Of a DNA stretch of 64,000 bases, positions 1-11,400 are shown in pieces. The first letter of the stretch is position 1; each line of letters begins with the position of its first letter. The notes below the pieces were generated by a model that did no database searches, had not been told where the DNA came from, and was given only the letters and a program-made list of their open reading frames with translations. The DNA is from Thereva unica (Eukaryota > Arthropoda > Insecta > Diptera > Therevidae): contig OX465283.1 of assembly GCA_949987705.1 (NCBI GenBank), forward strand, positions 163,943,850-164,007,849, read 5' to 3'. Position numbers and translations under genes: made by a program.

Positions 1-1390
1 CTTAACCAAATCCATTGGGCAAAAACACCCTCATTTATCTTGCCGCCAAGTGTGCAAAAATCCCTCATGCCTTCAACCACAGCAAGCATCTGCTGGCGGC
101 GTGTCCTGTGTATTTTACCCATAATGTTCGGCAGCAAACCTCCGATCCATTTTTCAACCTCACCGAATTTTTTCAATACTTATTTTCCAGGCGAGCTGAT
201 GATCCTTCGTCGCCTCCTGAAAGCACAAAGGGAGCGTCTGTCAGGTACATCTCTCACCTAAAGCATCGTTTCACCTCACCGGAAACCCGCCCCCGTTCCC
301 CCTTGAAGTTTATCTTTTTATCTCTAGGCTTTTTACGTACGCGCGTTCATACATATGACAAGGTGTTTAGGGCCTGATGCTCGCACGGAGCGCGTCTATT
401 TGCGTTTCTACGACAACTTCTCGGGAGTTATCTAAAGTAGTCACTTCTGTTTTAAAGGGTGTTATTCGGGGCGAATTCCTCTGCTGTGCCGCTTTACGAG
501 ACCAAAGGGCACTTTGTGTATGATTACATTATTTATGGGGCGCTCTTCCTCGTCAAGGATTGAGAGAGATCAAGTCTCTCCTCGCCCGCCGTCGTCAAGG
601 ATTGAGTTAAACCGCTTTCGGTCCTAAAGAGTTTATGAGGCGTAACGTCAAAAATTGATATGCTAGATGGCTAGAGCGGGAGATAAGATGCTCCCGGAAC
701 GATGACGATAATGCTACACATATAATCCATGACCCACTTCGGGAGTAAATTTTTCGGTAGGTAAAACGGGGCTTTTATGAATTTATTATGTAAGGGTTGT
801 TTTTTGTGGTCCATCAACTCCCACAATTTCCAAGGCTCCTTGCGAGAAGACCGAAGCAGAAAAAATTTATTCCCTTTTCATGTTTTGCAGCACCAACAAA
901 TGTCGGGGGGCGTGATGGAAATTATTTTCAGATTTTTAGCTTACGTAAAAGCGCGTTCAAATCATAATTTCCATGTACATAATAATAAGGTGAAATGGCG
1001 GGAGAGTTGCCTCTCGGATGGAATGTTTTATGTATAATGCTATTGCTTGAACGAGGCGCTTTTATTCAAGGTTGAAATTGCTATCGTCCTTTATTTACAA
1101 CACGGATACAATTAAACAGCCTTGGAACTGTTCTAAGAAAAAAAAATAAAGGAATGAAATGAAACGTTCTTGGAAATTTATGGTTTGTTGTCACAATTTT
1201 CTTTCCGTAGCTCAACGAAATCAACAAACTTTGTGTCACTAGTGTGAGATATTCAAGGTCTTTTCAACAAGAGATGTCATTTTAAATCAACAGAATCCCG
1301 CCATATTTTCATAAAAAGTGATGATATTCTATTTTAATCTAAAGTACAAACTACATATAATGGAACACAAGATCTGCCAAATCTGCTACA
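1..1390. other. Upstream intergenic or 5' intronic DNA, no gene recognised
   Basis: The open frames here are short (up to 120 codons), overlap each other, and show no known domain or codon bias. Two loosely similar blocks share a TTACGT...GCGCGTTCA core near 330-350 and 940-960, and a GAGGCGCT/GGGCGCTC motif before TTCAAGG or GTCAAGG near 540-560 and 1055-1070. This suggests a decayed repeat. No promoter could be assigned. Confidence 0.4.
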
Positions 1391-1401
1391 GACACAAAAA
1401 T

Positions 1402-1508
1402 CGGTCCCCCAACTAAGTACTAACCATGTCCAATGCTGCTTGACCTACGCAATCGAACGAGAACTGGTCTATTGAGTATGCCATTGGCACCCTTTGTGGT
1501 CACCAAGA
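1402..1508 (-). repeat. 5S-rRNA-derived SINE-like repeat, copy 1
   Basis: Read on the minus strand, this resembles the middle and 3' part of insect 5S rRNA, including GGTTAGTACTTAGTTGGGGGA and a C-box-like TCAAGCAGC segment. The 5S 5' end is replaced by a segment running from TGACCAC through GCCAATGGCATACTC. The same replacement occurs at 7037 and 15268, so this is a dispersed family and not a 5S gene array. The pol III internal promoter region is retained but diverged. Confidence 0.65.
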
Positions 1509-1984
1509 TAACTCCCCGTTTTTTACGTCCGTATACAATTTCCTGAAGCCAAAATTTTAGTCCGTTTAGCTTAAAAGGTATGGGCGTACCGTGCTTCGTT
1601 TGGGCTATCTCGTGTGTCTTTTATTGTTGCATGCTTGTAGCGGGCTGCATTTGCAAAATTCGAGTTTTTCCTTAGGCGTACCGTGCATGTTTCATGCTAA
1701 GTGCGGCCGAGTTTTATTTTACTCGGACGTACTATGCCTGTTTTGGGCGCAGGTGCAGGAGTTTTGATGCCGTGCATATCCGTTTGCAGGCTCAGAATGC
1801 ACCAGTTTTTATTATTTTACTACGCACATCATAGATCTTAGCGCGGAGAACTTTTCGAGCAAGTTCTACTCGTCGTCGTTACTGGCTCGTATAAGGGGCC
1901 AACAATTCTCCGAAGAACAATCTTTTCCCAAACCTCAACTCGAGTCCAATTCAGAGCTACGCTGATGATAGTACTCTACATTAG

Positions 1985-2112
1985 TCCTATACTATCGACA
2001 AAGAAAGTTTAGCATGTAGGGACATAAGTGTTCATATGACACCACCTAAACATTGATGTAATAAACTTGACGAATTTTCGTTAAATTCTCGCATGTTATG
2101 TACGGTTCCAAG
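1985..2112 (+). repeat. Diverged copy of the 44912 TIR element interior
   Basis: GACATAAGTGTTCATATGAC, a shared CACCTAAAC/GACCTAAAC word and TATGTACGGTT occur in the same order and at similar spacing as inside the TIR element at 44912-45077. The termini are not preserved here. Confidence 0.45.
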
Positions 2113-2430
2113 ATGGGGGTGATTTTTGCAATTGTGTTCCCCGACAGCCAGACATGTGTTTTCAAAAACAACTAGCTGTGTGGTGTCATTCCAAATCCAA
2201 AATGGCGGCCAACACGAAATGGCGGAAGTACATATACTTAATAGTCTAAAAAGTAGAAGATATGAACGATCAACATCAAATTTTGCACAAATGCATATTT
2301 CGCCTTGGCAATAGTACCATTTTGTAAAAACAAGATGGTGGTTCTAAGATGGCGGCGGATTTCTGCAATTATGTTTCCTGACCTACGGATATGGGTATCA
2401 AATGAAAGGGCATAAAAAATCTTCAATAAA
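2110..2430 (-). repeat. GCCGCCATGG-type dispersed repeat, minus-strand copies
   Basis: GGGTATCAAATGAAAGGGCAT at 2393-2413 is the reverse complement of the ATGCCCTTTCATTTGATACCC core found in the + copies at 10800-11330 and 33690-34920. AAGATGGCGGC-type words accompany it at 2200-2210 and 2347-2357, and TGTTCCCCGACAGCCAGAC resembles TGTTTCCTGACCTACGGAT 230 bp later. So there are at least two units, both decayed. Confidence 0.5.
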
Positions 2431-5000
2431 TTACGTGAGGCGATTTTTGCGATTTTCGACGGGTCCGTGTCACTTGGCTGGAGCACTGCAACATACGCCA
2501 AACCGCGCGTTTGGCTGGCTGATGTCGGCTCAAAAATCGAGGGGCTACTATGCTACTTACAGGCGTTCGCATAACCGCGTTAAAACTTTTGTGTGGGATT
2601 TAGCCATATCGCCACAACCTGAAAGTTTTCACCTTGAAGCCAAGTATCGCCACACATTCAACGTTCCAAGAAAACTCACAAAAATATTACTGTGCATGGG
2701 CATTTATCGTCAGTTCGTGTCTGAAGATGTCAACTTCTCATGAATTTACGATAAGAATTCACACCGTATCCACTCGGAACTGAAAGCAATTCTCGAAAAC
2801 CATGCACACTCGTGTTCGCGCTTGTTCGCGGGGGTTCACGACGTGAGTCTGGAGCCACCTTGAAGTTTTCGTTGAGCCCATGAACATTTCTGCACTTGAA
2901 TTAACGACCAATTGTCGTCTTCGCCTGTGTGTCTGTAGATAATCATTCCGTCACTTGCAATGTTACGGTCTGTCAGGCGGATACTTGAATCCCCCAGTCA
3001 GACTGAGGAATGTGTAGCATCCATCGGGTCGTGCCTGCCGACCCGGCCTCAAAGGCCACGGCCTGCCGGCGGCCTGTGAATTAAGTGGAATGAAACATGT
3101 TTTACTTTAGTGGAGAAACATATTTTACTTAATTTAACGCAGTTTTCTCGCAATTTTACACTGTTTCTTGAAAGAAAAAATGTTACGTGATATTTGCCGA
3201 GCCCCTTCTCTCCCCACACGAGATTGGATGATACAGCTCCACCCCTCGCTCTAAACGCCTCACGTAATTAATGGACGACCAACAGCTCTCAACAATGACT
3301 GCATGTTTCTTGTTTACTTCATTTCTTAATTGTTATCGATGGCATTTTCCTAATGCTTCGCATTACTTCTTGCGCTCCAACGATGAATATTCTATGTATA
3401 TCATCTAAGCTTATTACCACCATCATCGCTTACATATCTGCCATTGCTTCCAAGTCTTCATTATGTTCTGACATTCCCCCTTCGAAATTTTACTTCGTAA
3501 TTCCTTAAATCATTCGGTCCTGGCACATTTCTGTAGTTTTCACTTCAGCTCTACATTAAGCAACTCCATGTGGTATGCAACCAGTGCATATCAAGCATAC
3601 ATATCCCCATTCTAATTATGGATGCAAATCCCAGGCAAATGCTTGCTAAAGCACACAACTATAGATTGCCACTACAAGTGATTCGAAAATTGGGGCAAAT
3701 CCCAGCAATAGTCGAGATGACATCGAAACTGTTTTAGAGCATAACAACAAATTTGCATTTTATATAGACACAAAACGGAAAAGCCTTTTTGTGTATTTCA
3801 TATTATTTAAAATTAGTAAAATAAAAAAAAAATAAATTAAACGTTTTTGTACCATACCTGAAGAAAAAAACCCAAACCGAAAACATCGAGTTGCTTCATA
3901 TTTCGAATTAGCATCGTTTTTTTTCGATATACGAGTTACAAATCTGATCGTAAGGTCAAAGAGGCAATTGATCTCTATCGGGGGAAACCGCTTAAGTCGG
4001 GTTACGTTCCGTAAGCATAAGCCACAAACGCCACTTAATCAGCGCCCGCGAGTCAACATCAATGGCTCTAATCAAGACCGGTAACAGCAACCGCAAACAT
4101 GTCTACAAGATCTCCTAATTTTCCGATCGAAGTCCGAGAATTAAAAAATCACACAAGAATTTAATTTGCATAAATTTTCACAGAATCGGTTCGCGTTGTG
4201 GTCGGATCAAAACATCACCATTTTCTGGCTGTTCGTCGCTTTGTTGTGTCGCGCCGAAGCGCGCTAATCAGATTCAACAAAGACAACAATTCTCGAAACT
4301 CTCGAAAATGCACATACAGCGCCAGCGGCGGGAAAAAGGCGGAAAACTTGTTGCGCGGTTTTTTGGGGGTTTTATTGCGGTTGCGGATTTCCGATTTTAT
4401 TGGTTTCTGGCTCGATGACTAACCGTCGTGGATTGATATTAATTAATTCCGATTATTTATAGTTCACAAGATTAAAACAAAAAAAAAATAAAACGATTCG
4501 CGGTACGTTTTTGTTTTCGAAACCTGAACGGAACGACACTGACACTTTCGAAATTTTGGAATTTCGACGACACGGCCGGCGGCTTTGGGAACAGTCATCA
4601 TCCACTGGGGATTTCTGGTGTGTGGTAAACCACATCTTAAATCATCCTTTCCTTCCGACTTTCGGTAGATCGAAAATTCCGTCCTTAAGAATTTCTGGTG
4701 TTCTTGAATTTTAAGATGTTTGTCAACATCTTTAGTAGTCGCCATAGTTTTTGGCAGTCTACTTTCAGAGCACGCGATGAAACACAACGTAGAAAATCGA
4801 TCTTGTTATCCGCGCTAGTTTAGAGTGGTCTTAGTTCGATAAAGAGTGGTTAAAAGTGTTTATCGATTAGCACTATTATTGTAATCGTTTAGTTAAAGTC
4901 GAAAACTTAAAAAAAAGTGATTAAGTAAAAATATCCAGGATTTTTTGAAGGATTTAAAAACTAAAGGTATTATACACATCTAACTTCGAGCCATCAGCTA
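2430..5000. other. Upstream region without a recognised gene
   Basis: This part has short non-homologous open frames, a GC-rich block near 3000-3080 (GGCCTGCCGGCGGCC), and otherwise AT-rich DNA. No domain, TIR pair or tandem array was identified. A 5' noncoding exon of the receptor gene could be here or between 6700 and 7500, but nothing marks it. Confidence 0.4.
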
Positions 5001-5316
5001 GGGGTGCTTTCAGTAATGCAAACTTGCATGCGCAAAATGCCCAAGTTGGACCCGCATCCACTTGCGGAAAAAAATCATTTGCGCATGCATGCATGCAAAT
5101 ATGCATCAGTGAACTTGTTTCGCCATAGTTAAATATGGCGCTGATTAATTTTCATTTTTGATGTTCTTTTAATATATTTACCTATCGAAAAGCTTGCAAG
5201 GCTTGCGCACATTTGCTTTGCATGTTTGCATTTATGAACTCTGTGCAAACGCATGTTTGCTTTAATGAAATCAATGCAAAAGCAAATATGCGCAAATTGC
5301 ATTATTGAAAGCACCC
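5001..5316. mobile_element. TIR element (MITE), mariner-like TA target
   Basis: Left end GGGGTGCTTTCAGTAATGCA, right end TGCATTATTGAAAGCACCC: imperfect inverted termini of about 19-20 bp. TA occurs immediately outside both ends (gcTA at the left, TAgt at the right), consistent with a TA target duplication. The interior has many TTTGCATGC-type words and no coding capacity. Confidence 0.7.
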
Positions 5317-5329
5317 TAGTTGTTTGCCT

Positions 5330-5765
5330 TCTTCTTCTTCTTCTTCACTAATGGCGCTACAGCCAAACTCTATCCAAAAAAAGCGCAATCACAATGAACG
5401 GATGAGAACGGAACAGAATCGAATTGAACTATCAAAGTGGTTTTCCTAGAATGCGTTTTTCATTTGAACGGGTGCGGGTGCGTTCTTTTGACATTTCAAT
5501 CCGCGTAGATCCGTTCATTGTAATTGGGCCTGAAGCCTCCTTTAAGCATTTCCTCCAGTCATCTCGATTCCTGGCCTTAGTTTTCCAGTTCGATATGTGA
5601 AAAGGTCTTCTTACCTGTTACAACACACTCCCCCCACCCCCTCTATTCCTCAGCCTGGCTACATGGGTCTTTCTCGTTCGACAATGTCAGTGACGTTCTG
5701 CTTTGCTGTTCTGCCTTCTGGCATGCGCTTGACGTGTCCAGCACAAAGTCAGTCTATGCAAAGTT
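5330..5765 (-). mobile_element. RTE/Jockey-type LINE 3' end, interrupted by a MITE
   Basis: Minus-strand translation of about 5670-5745 gives LCAGHVKRMPEGRTAK, the conserved W-G-H-V-x-R-M-P end of many non-LTR reverse transcriptases. It is followed by an R-D-D-W-R-K-like segment near 5545-5565, then a GCGCCATTAGTGAAGAAGAAG tail at 5325-5360, which is a typical (GAA)n LINE terminus. Stops and frameshifts show it is dead. A 141-bp inverted-repeat element (5386-5526) splits the tail. Confidence 0.7.
5386..5526. mobile_element. Short MITE inserted in a LINE tail
   Basis: Termini CAATCACAATGAACGGAT and ATCCGTTCATTGTAATTG are inverted repeats with one mismatch. The interior is 105 bp and noncoding. 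The flanks continue the LINE 3' sequence on either side, so the insertion is younger than the LINE copy. Confidence 0.7.
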
Positions 5766-5850
5766 ACCTTGAACTGAGAACCAATGATTACCTTTACACA
5801 AAATGCTTAAACACGCTTCTTGGTATGGAAAACAAGAGCTTTCAGAGCCA

Positions 5851-6157
5851 TTACTGTGTTTCCATGCAGAGTTTACCCTGGGTTTATTCAGAGTAAGCGT
5901 CCATGGAAACGGGGGTTGAGTAAGGTTACGTTAAATCCCAGTAAACTCGTCGAAACCAGTCAGGTTAAGCCGGGTTTTGCATATGTGTTTGAGTATCGTT
6001 TACTGCACATATACCTACCAACGGCGACGCAATGCAAAATTATTTATCTGTCACTTTAACTCAGAACTGTCATGGAAACAGCATCGAGTTAACTTAATAG
6101 AAAAAGCTTTCTGTTTACTCAACGAAAACTCTGCCTTGGCGCATGGAAACACAGTAA
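5851..6157 (+). mobile_element. TIR element with TTACTGTGTTTCCATG ends
   Basis: Starts TTACTGTGTTTCCATG and ends CATGGAAACACAGTAA (inverted, perfect over 16 bp). The interior includes words such as GAGTTTACCCTG and TTTCTGTTTACTCAACGAAAA. A second copy lies inverted at 39390-39736 and shares these words. Noncoding. Confidence 0.7.
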
Positions 6158-6279
6158 ATATCTAGTCTCATCTCAAACCACGGATTGTTGTTGTAATTTA
6201 ACAAAAAAGCTCTCAGCGCTCGGTTTCAAGATTTCACACAAGGCGAATGCGGTTCAATGACCCTGCTTCAACGACATAT

Positions 6280-6611
6280 AATGTTCAGTTCAATACCCCG
6301 GCTTCACCGGCTGAACTGAGCAAGTTCAAACAAATTCGTGAACCGAGCTTTAAAATAACCTCAGTTTGCATACAATTTGCCCATACATATTGAACTGAGA
6401 ATAAAACAGACCTCAGTTCGCCCAACTGGATTCGAACTGAAGTTAACCGTAAAGCTTGCTCAATGAAGAGTAATCAACTGGAATAGCGGAATGCCATTTC
6501 AGTTAGATTTTGCATTTATAACTTTTGGCAACAACAACAATTTCAAGGATGAACTGAACATGAACTGTACTTTAGCTATTAAAGCCACTTAGGTGGATTG
6601 AACTGAACATT
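6280..6611. repeat. Inverted-repeat unit with AATGTTCAGTTCAAT ends
   Basis: A perfect 15-bp inverted pair, AATGTTCAGTTCAAT at 6280 and ATTGAACTGAACATT ending 6611, encloses sequence with many internal TGAACTGA words. It is probably a degraded TIR element. No target duplication was recognised. Confidence 0.45.
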
Positions 6612-7036
6612 ATTAAACTGAGGTCGACACTTGTCTCATAAGAAATCTATCACCCAATGGCATGACATTCCATTTTTCTAGTTGATTACACACTTTTGAG
6701 CGAGCTTTCCTGTTTAACTTCAGTTCAATGTTAAGTTGGGCAGCTTTATCTTGGTTTTCTCCTCGTTGATTCTCAAAACTACTTCTTTAGCTGCTTCTTT
6801 AATTTATGAGTGGCACTCATTAACTGCTCCGACTGATGACTATGCTAATGTCATGGGCATACCCGATCACCCGTGAGAATATTAGTCTACCAGCGTGTAA
6901 TTTCATTGAATTGACGTCTTTCTAATGACTGCTTCCAAGGCCAAGTTGACTGGCATAGATGCCGCGACAGGCACGAAAATCTACAAATGCACCCCCATCG
7001 GCATAACCCATTTCAAACGCAATCGTAATTTTAGCA

Positions 7037-7130
7037 AGCGGTCTCCCAATTAAGTACTAACCACGACCAATGCTGCTTGACCTAAGCAATCGAAAAAAAT
7101 CCGGTCTACTGAATGTGCTAATGGCACCCT
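7037..7130 (-). repeat. 5S-rRNA-derived SINE-like repeat, copy 2
   Basis: Minus strand: GGTTAGTACTTAATTGGGAG followed by ACCGCTTGCT, close to 5S rRNA positions 70-100. The family-specific leader GGGTGCCATTAGCACATTC precedes it. The copy continues to about 6965 with sequence partly shared with copy 1 (CAGGCACGAAAATC against CAGACACAAAAATC). The adjacent 7130-7380 block shares GGCGTACCGTGCCTGTTT(C/T)GGGCGC with 1670-1760. Confidence 0.65.
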
Positions 7131-7591
7131 CGTCCTATAGAATATTTTAAAGCCCGCATTTTTCTACATAGAAAAATTGTGAGCGTTTGGCTGCCATACA
7201 GGCGATTTGACCTCCTGCATGCTTGCGTGCCTGTTGTAGGCTAGGAGGGAGCAACTCTTATTTTTACTCAGGCGTACCGTGCCTGTTTCGGGCGCGTTGT
7301 AGACGTTTCGACGTCGTAGTAGCCTGCTTTTTGATGTGGGAAAACTAAGCTTAGGAACCACCCTTTCTACCTACTACCAGTCTGTTATGTCACCCAGGTC
7401 ATTGTGCGATTTCTAGTTACAAGCTTAGTTTGAGGGATAGAAGGGAATGTGATAGATTGGTCCCTTGCGGGTTCCAGTCAAGTCCAGTCATCCGCGTAGT
7501 CGAATTACTGGTATTGTTACCTCTCGATGTGTCTCACAATATATAAACTCAACACGCAAATCTAATCCTCACTATTTCTTTTCAATTTCAG

Positions 7592-8456
7592 AACAAACAA
7601 AAAATGGATAACTTCACCTTTACCAGTAGCTTTGTAAGAAACTTCACCGTTAACAACATAACGGCCAACAACAGTCTTCAAGTTATGAACTCAATAGCAC
7701 TGAACACAACAGACGATGTGACATCGTTCAACATAACCGATATACTAGGAGCACAAAGAGACTCCCTACTAATAGTCATTCCCATGACAATAATCTACGT
7801 CATCATATTCATCACCGGCGTCATAGGCAACATTAGCACCTGCATAGTGATAAAAAAGAACCGATCCATGCACACCGCCACCAACTACTACCTCTTCAGT
7901 CTTGCCATATCGGATTTCCTGCTACTATTATCCGGTGTACCACAAGAGATATACTTCATCTGGTCCAAATATCCATATGTGTTTGGAGAGACATTCTGCA
8001 TAGGACGAGGCTTTATTGCAGAAACATCAGCCAATGCTACAGTACTGACTATAACAGCATTTACAGCTGAGCGATATGTTGCTATATGCCATCCATTTTT
8101 GGCTCATGCCATGTCGAAATTGAGTAGAGCGACAAGGATTATTTTATTAATATGGTTTGCATCGTTCCTGACCGCCATACCGCAGGCAGCACAGTTTGGG
8201 ATAATAAATGTGTCGGGAATAACGCGATGCGTTGTTGTGCGGGTCATCATAAAGCATTCATTCCAGCTGTCGACGTTCATATTCTTTTTTGCGCCAATGT
8301 CAATTATTCTAGTCCTATACCTTTTGATTGGTCTCAAGCTCCATCAGACAAGTATTATGAGATCGACAAATGGGAATATACTTTATAGAGCAGCAACTAC
8401 TAATAATTTAAGAGCGCAAAGTCATCAGGGAACTAAGCGAGTACTGAAAATGTTAG
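7592..8456 (+). CDS. CapaR: CapaR-like exon with start codon: N-terminus to TM5 and third intracellular loop
   Basis: A pyrimidine-rich tract ending in AG at 7590-7591 precedes this exon, so 12 nt of 5' UTR lie between the acceptor and the ATG at 7604 (context AAAAATGG). It encodes residues 1-284 plus the first base of codon 285. The extracellular N-terminus carries N-X-S/T glycosylation sequons at N3, N13, N18, N22, N34 and N43. Approximate membrane segments are TM1 56-82, TM2 94-115, TM3 130-158, TM4 177-199 and TM5 217-243. Residues 244-284 form a basic third intracellular loop. The exon ends TTA G before GTGAGT at 8457, a strong donor in phase 1. In-frame readthrough would add only nine residues before a stop. 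Confidence 0.93.
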
Positions 8457-11400
8457 GTGAGTTGAATTGGATTTTTTTTGTTTAGTATTAGTTTGTCTTT
8501 TCTATTTTAAGTGGCTTTAAGAGGACACGAGTCTTGAGGCAATTATATCTGAAATTTTTAGTCTAGATCTACTGAAAAGAAATAGCAGTCAATCTGCTTT
8601 AAAATTTGTCGCTTAGACTAGTATATTCGACAATAGTATAGCTACACTAGTTCTGGACCAGTGAGGCACCAATGCTAAAAGCTCAGAGAGCTTTTTAGGT
8701 TTGCGTCTTGGATAAAAGCTTTTTGCAGGTTGGGATTTAAAGTAAAATGGTATTTAGTTTCTTCGTTAGTGGTTGGGGTTCGATTAGAGCGATAATTTTG
8801 ATAGAAACAAATTTTTCAAACAGCTTCGGGATTAATGATAGAAAGACGACAATGCCCATGTACTTGTCCAAAAAAGGTTTTATCATATCATTTATGAACT
8901 GAACTGAGATAAAACTTCTCCCATACCGCATAAAAACTTCTAAACTGTAATGATTTATTAAAAATAAAATTGAAAATGAAATAATATTTGATTTAAACAT
9001 CACTGAGGTGGCAAATTATCAAAATCATGAGCTTGATTGCTCCCAAGGCCATTTAAACGAAAGATTATGCTGTCAACCGACAGAGATTGATTAGTATTTA
9101 TCAGAACTAAACCTAAAGTCATTATGAAATCAGTGTGCGTAGTACATAAACCCGGGGAGCAGCAAAATACCTCACTGAACGTATCACCCGAACATATTAC
9201 AGATCTCTTAGGGGCACAAGGGGAGTGCGTTCTGTCATTTGTCATTGTAAAGGAACCTGAGCTCCTTTCTTTTAATATTAACGAAAATCGAGAAAAATAT
9301 ATATTGGATCATTTATGATGTTTATCCCAAGAGTTTGTATAAATGTATAATATTGCCGCACGTAGACGAGAAGAAAATTGTGATGGTATAGCCTAGCCTA
9401 GTGTAAACATATGATGATTAATGAATGAGGAATTTAGGTCGTCGGGTTTTAGGGAGAACAAAAAACTAACTTAAAATATTTATGTAGAAATATTTGATTT
9501 GCAAAAGCTGCGATTGCAAAAACAAAAACAAAAGCTGAATTTGATTTCTCGCATTACGTACGTACGACTTTCACATATTGACGATGTTAACTATTGATGG
9601 ATGCTGAATAGTCAAACCCTATGGAGCAAAGGAGAATGGATGTTGTATATGAGACATAGAAAGTCTGTCAAGCCAATATGGTATAAGTCAGCCTGTTGAA
9701 GGTTGCAGTGGGTAGCATTTGCACTTTTGTTAAGAATCTCCTTTAGGCACCAGCCACAGTCAGTTGCACAAATGACTCTCTCATGGAATTGAAGGTACCT
9801 CACGTCCATCGCTCGCAGTTCATCAAAACAGGTGTGGACCTCCAATGTACGATGCATTCTTTCAGAGTACGATCGTTCAAGAGCGTTATCACACAAAAGA
9901 AGGGTAGCTTGATTGAGAGCTCCAAGCTCACAAAAGCACATCATTAGTCCCAAACCAATTTATACTAGGTCCTGTAAGGCCTTATAGCCGTGATTGCCGT
10001 TTGACTATCACTGAAGATAAATATCAGATTTTTGAGATCCCATAAGTGCTTAAGGTACACCTCTGCTCGAAAAACAGTTGTTAGAGTGCCTAACCTTTTT
10101 GCTCTACTGAATATTTTGCTTTCACTTCAGATTTTGGAGTAGTATAACTATGGCACTCCGAGCTTAGTGGCGTTATTGGCTATGGGCTCGGGTATGAGGC
10201 TTATTCGCCACAATATCTCATCCAAGACCGCCAATTCTATCCAATTCACCCCAGCATCAAAGCTCGCCACAAAAATCTTACCACAAAAAAGCTCGATACA
10301 AAAAGCTCACCCCAAAAAAGCTCGCGGTGAAGCTCAACTACAGGTTCTTGTACCAGATAAAGCTCAAAAACGAGCTCGCACAGTCTACAGCTCTAATTTT
10401 CGGGCATACTTTAAGTTCTATAAATTCGTTTATAGCTAGACAAATTCCACTGTGGAAAAAACCTCCACAATCAGTATTTCCGAACTCATGCAACATCCAA
10501 AAGTTCAAAAATAAGTTTTATTGCCTCCGCCTCATGCATCCCATAGACTCTCCTTAACCTAAACTATCTTTTATTTGTACGGCCCTTTTGAATCTTTAGT
10601 TTTTGACCACAAATGCCCTAAAACTCCTAGATATAAACTTTCATTGGAAACGGAACACAATTCAAATATTCAACCATGTTTTCGCGACCATTTTGAATTT
10701 CAATTTTCGAGGTGCATCATGAAAAACCCGCGTGCGAAATTTACACACATTAACACACATACATACATACATACATACATACAAAAACTGTCTTTCTTTA
10801 ATTAATATAGATATGATTCACCTATGATGCTGGAAGTTCTAGTTGTAGCATTTTGCTGTTCTCCTTCGCTGCATTGTGCCGGCCGCCATATTAGAATTAT
10901 AGTGACGTCACAAAGCTTATTGTATTCTACTTATCATAACCTTTTATTTAATACCCCTGTCGAGGTCAAAGAGCTTGGGAAGAACCAGGGTATTGGATTG
11001 AGAAAACAATCCGCCATATTTGATCTACCCGTATATTGCATTGTCATCGAAGCAAAGGCTGTGCTCAAAGTTATTGCATCAACCTTATTGCATTCTACAT
11101 GCAATGCTCTTTCATTTGATACCTATGTCGAGGCTGTTGTAAAGAAATAGGCAATCCACCATTTTGTGTCGGCCGCCATATTTGATATAGAATGACATCA
11201 CATATAGGTTATTTTATTCTACATATCATTCTCTTTCATTTGATACCCTTGTCGAGGGGATTGTGAAGAAAATAGTAATCTGTTCTCTTGAGACGGCCAC
11301 CATGAATCTAATGGTATATTGAGTATACATACTAATATTGCATTGTCATGGGAGCTAAAGCTGTGTACAAAATTTCAGTATACATTGAATTTACCAACAC

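Noticed and set aside
15..377. 120-codon open frame at the window start
   Set aside because: No domain; overlaps another frame of similar quality; likely chance.
1402..1508. Functional 5S rRNA gene
   Set aside because: Too diverged, 5' end replaced, no intact T-tract terminator, and sibling copies share the same defect.
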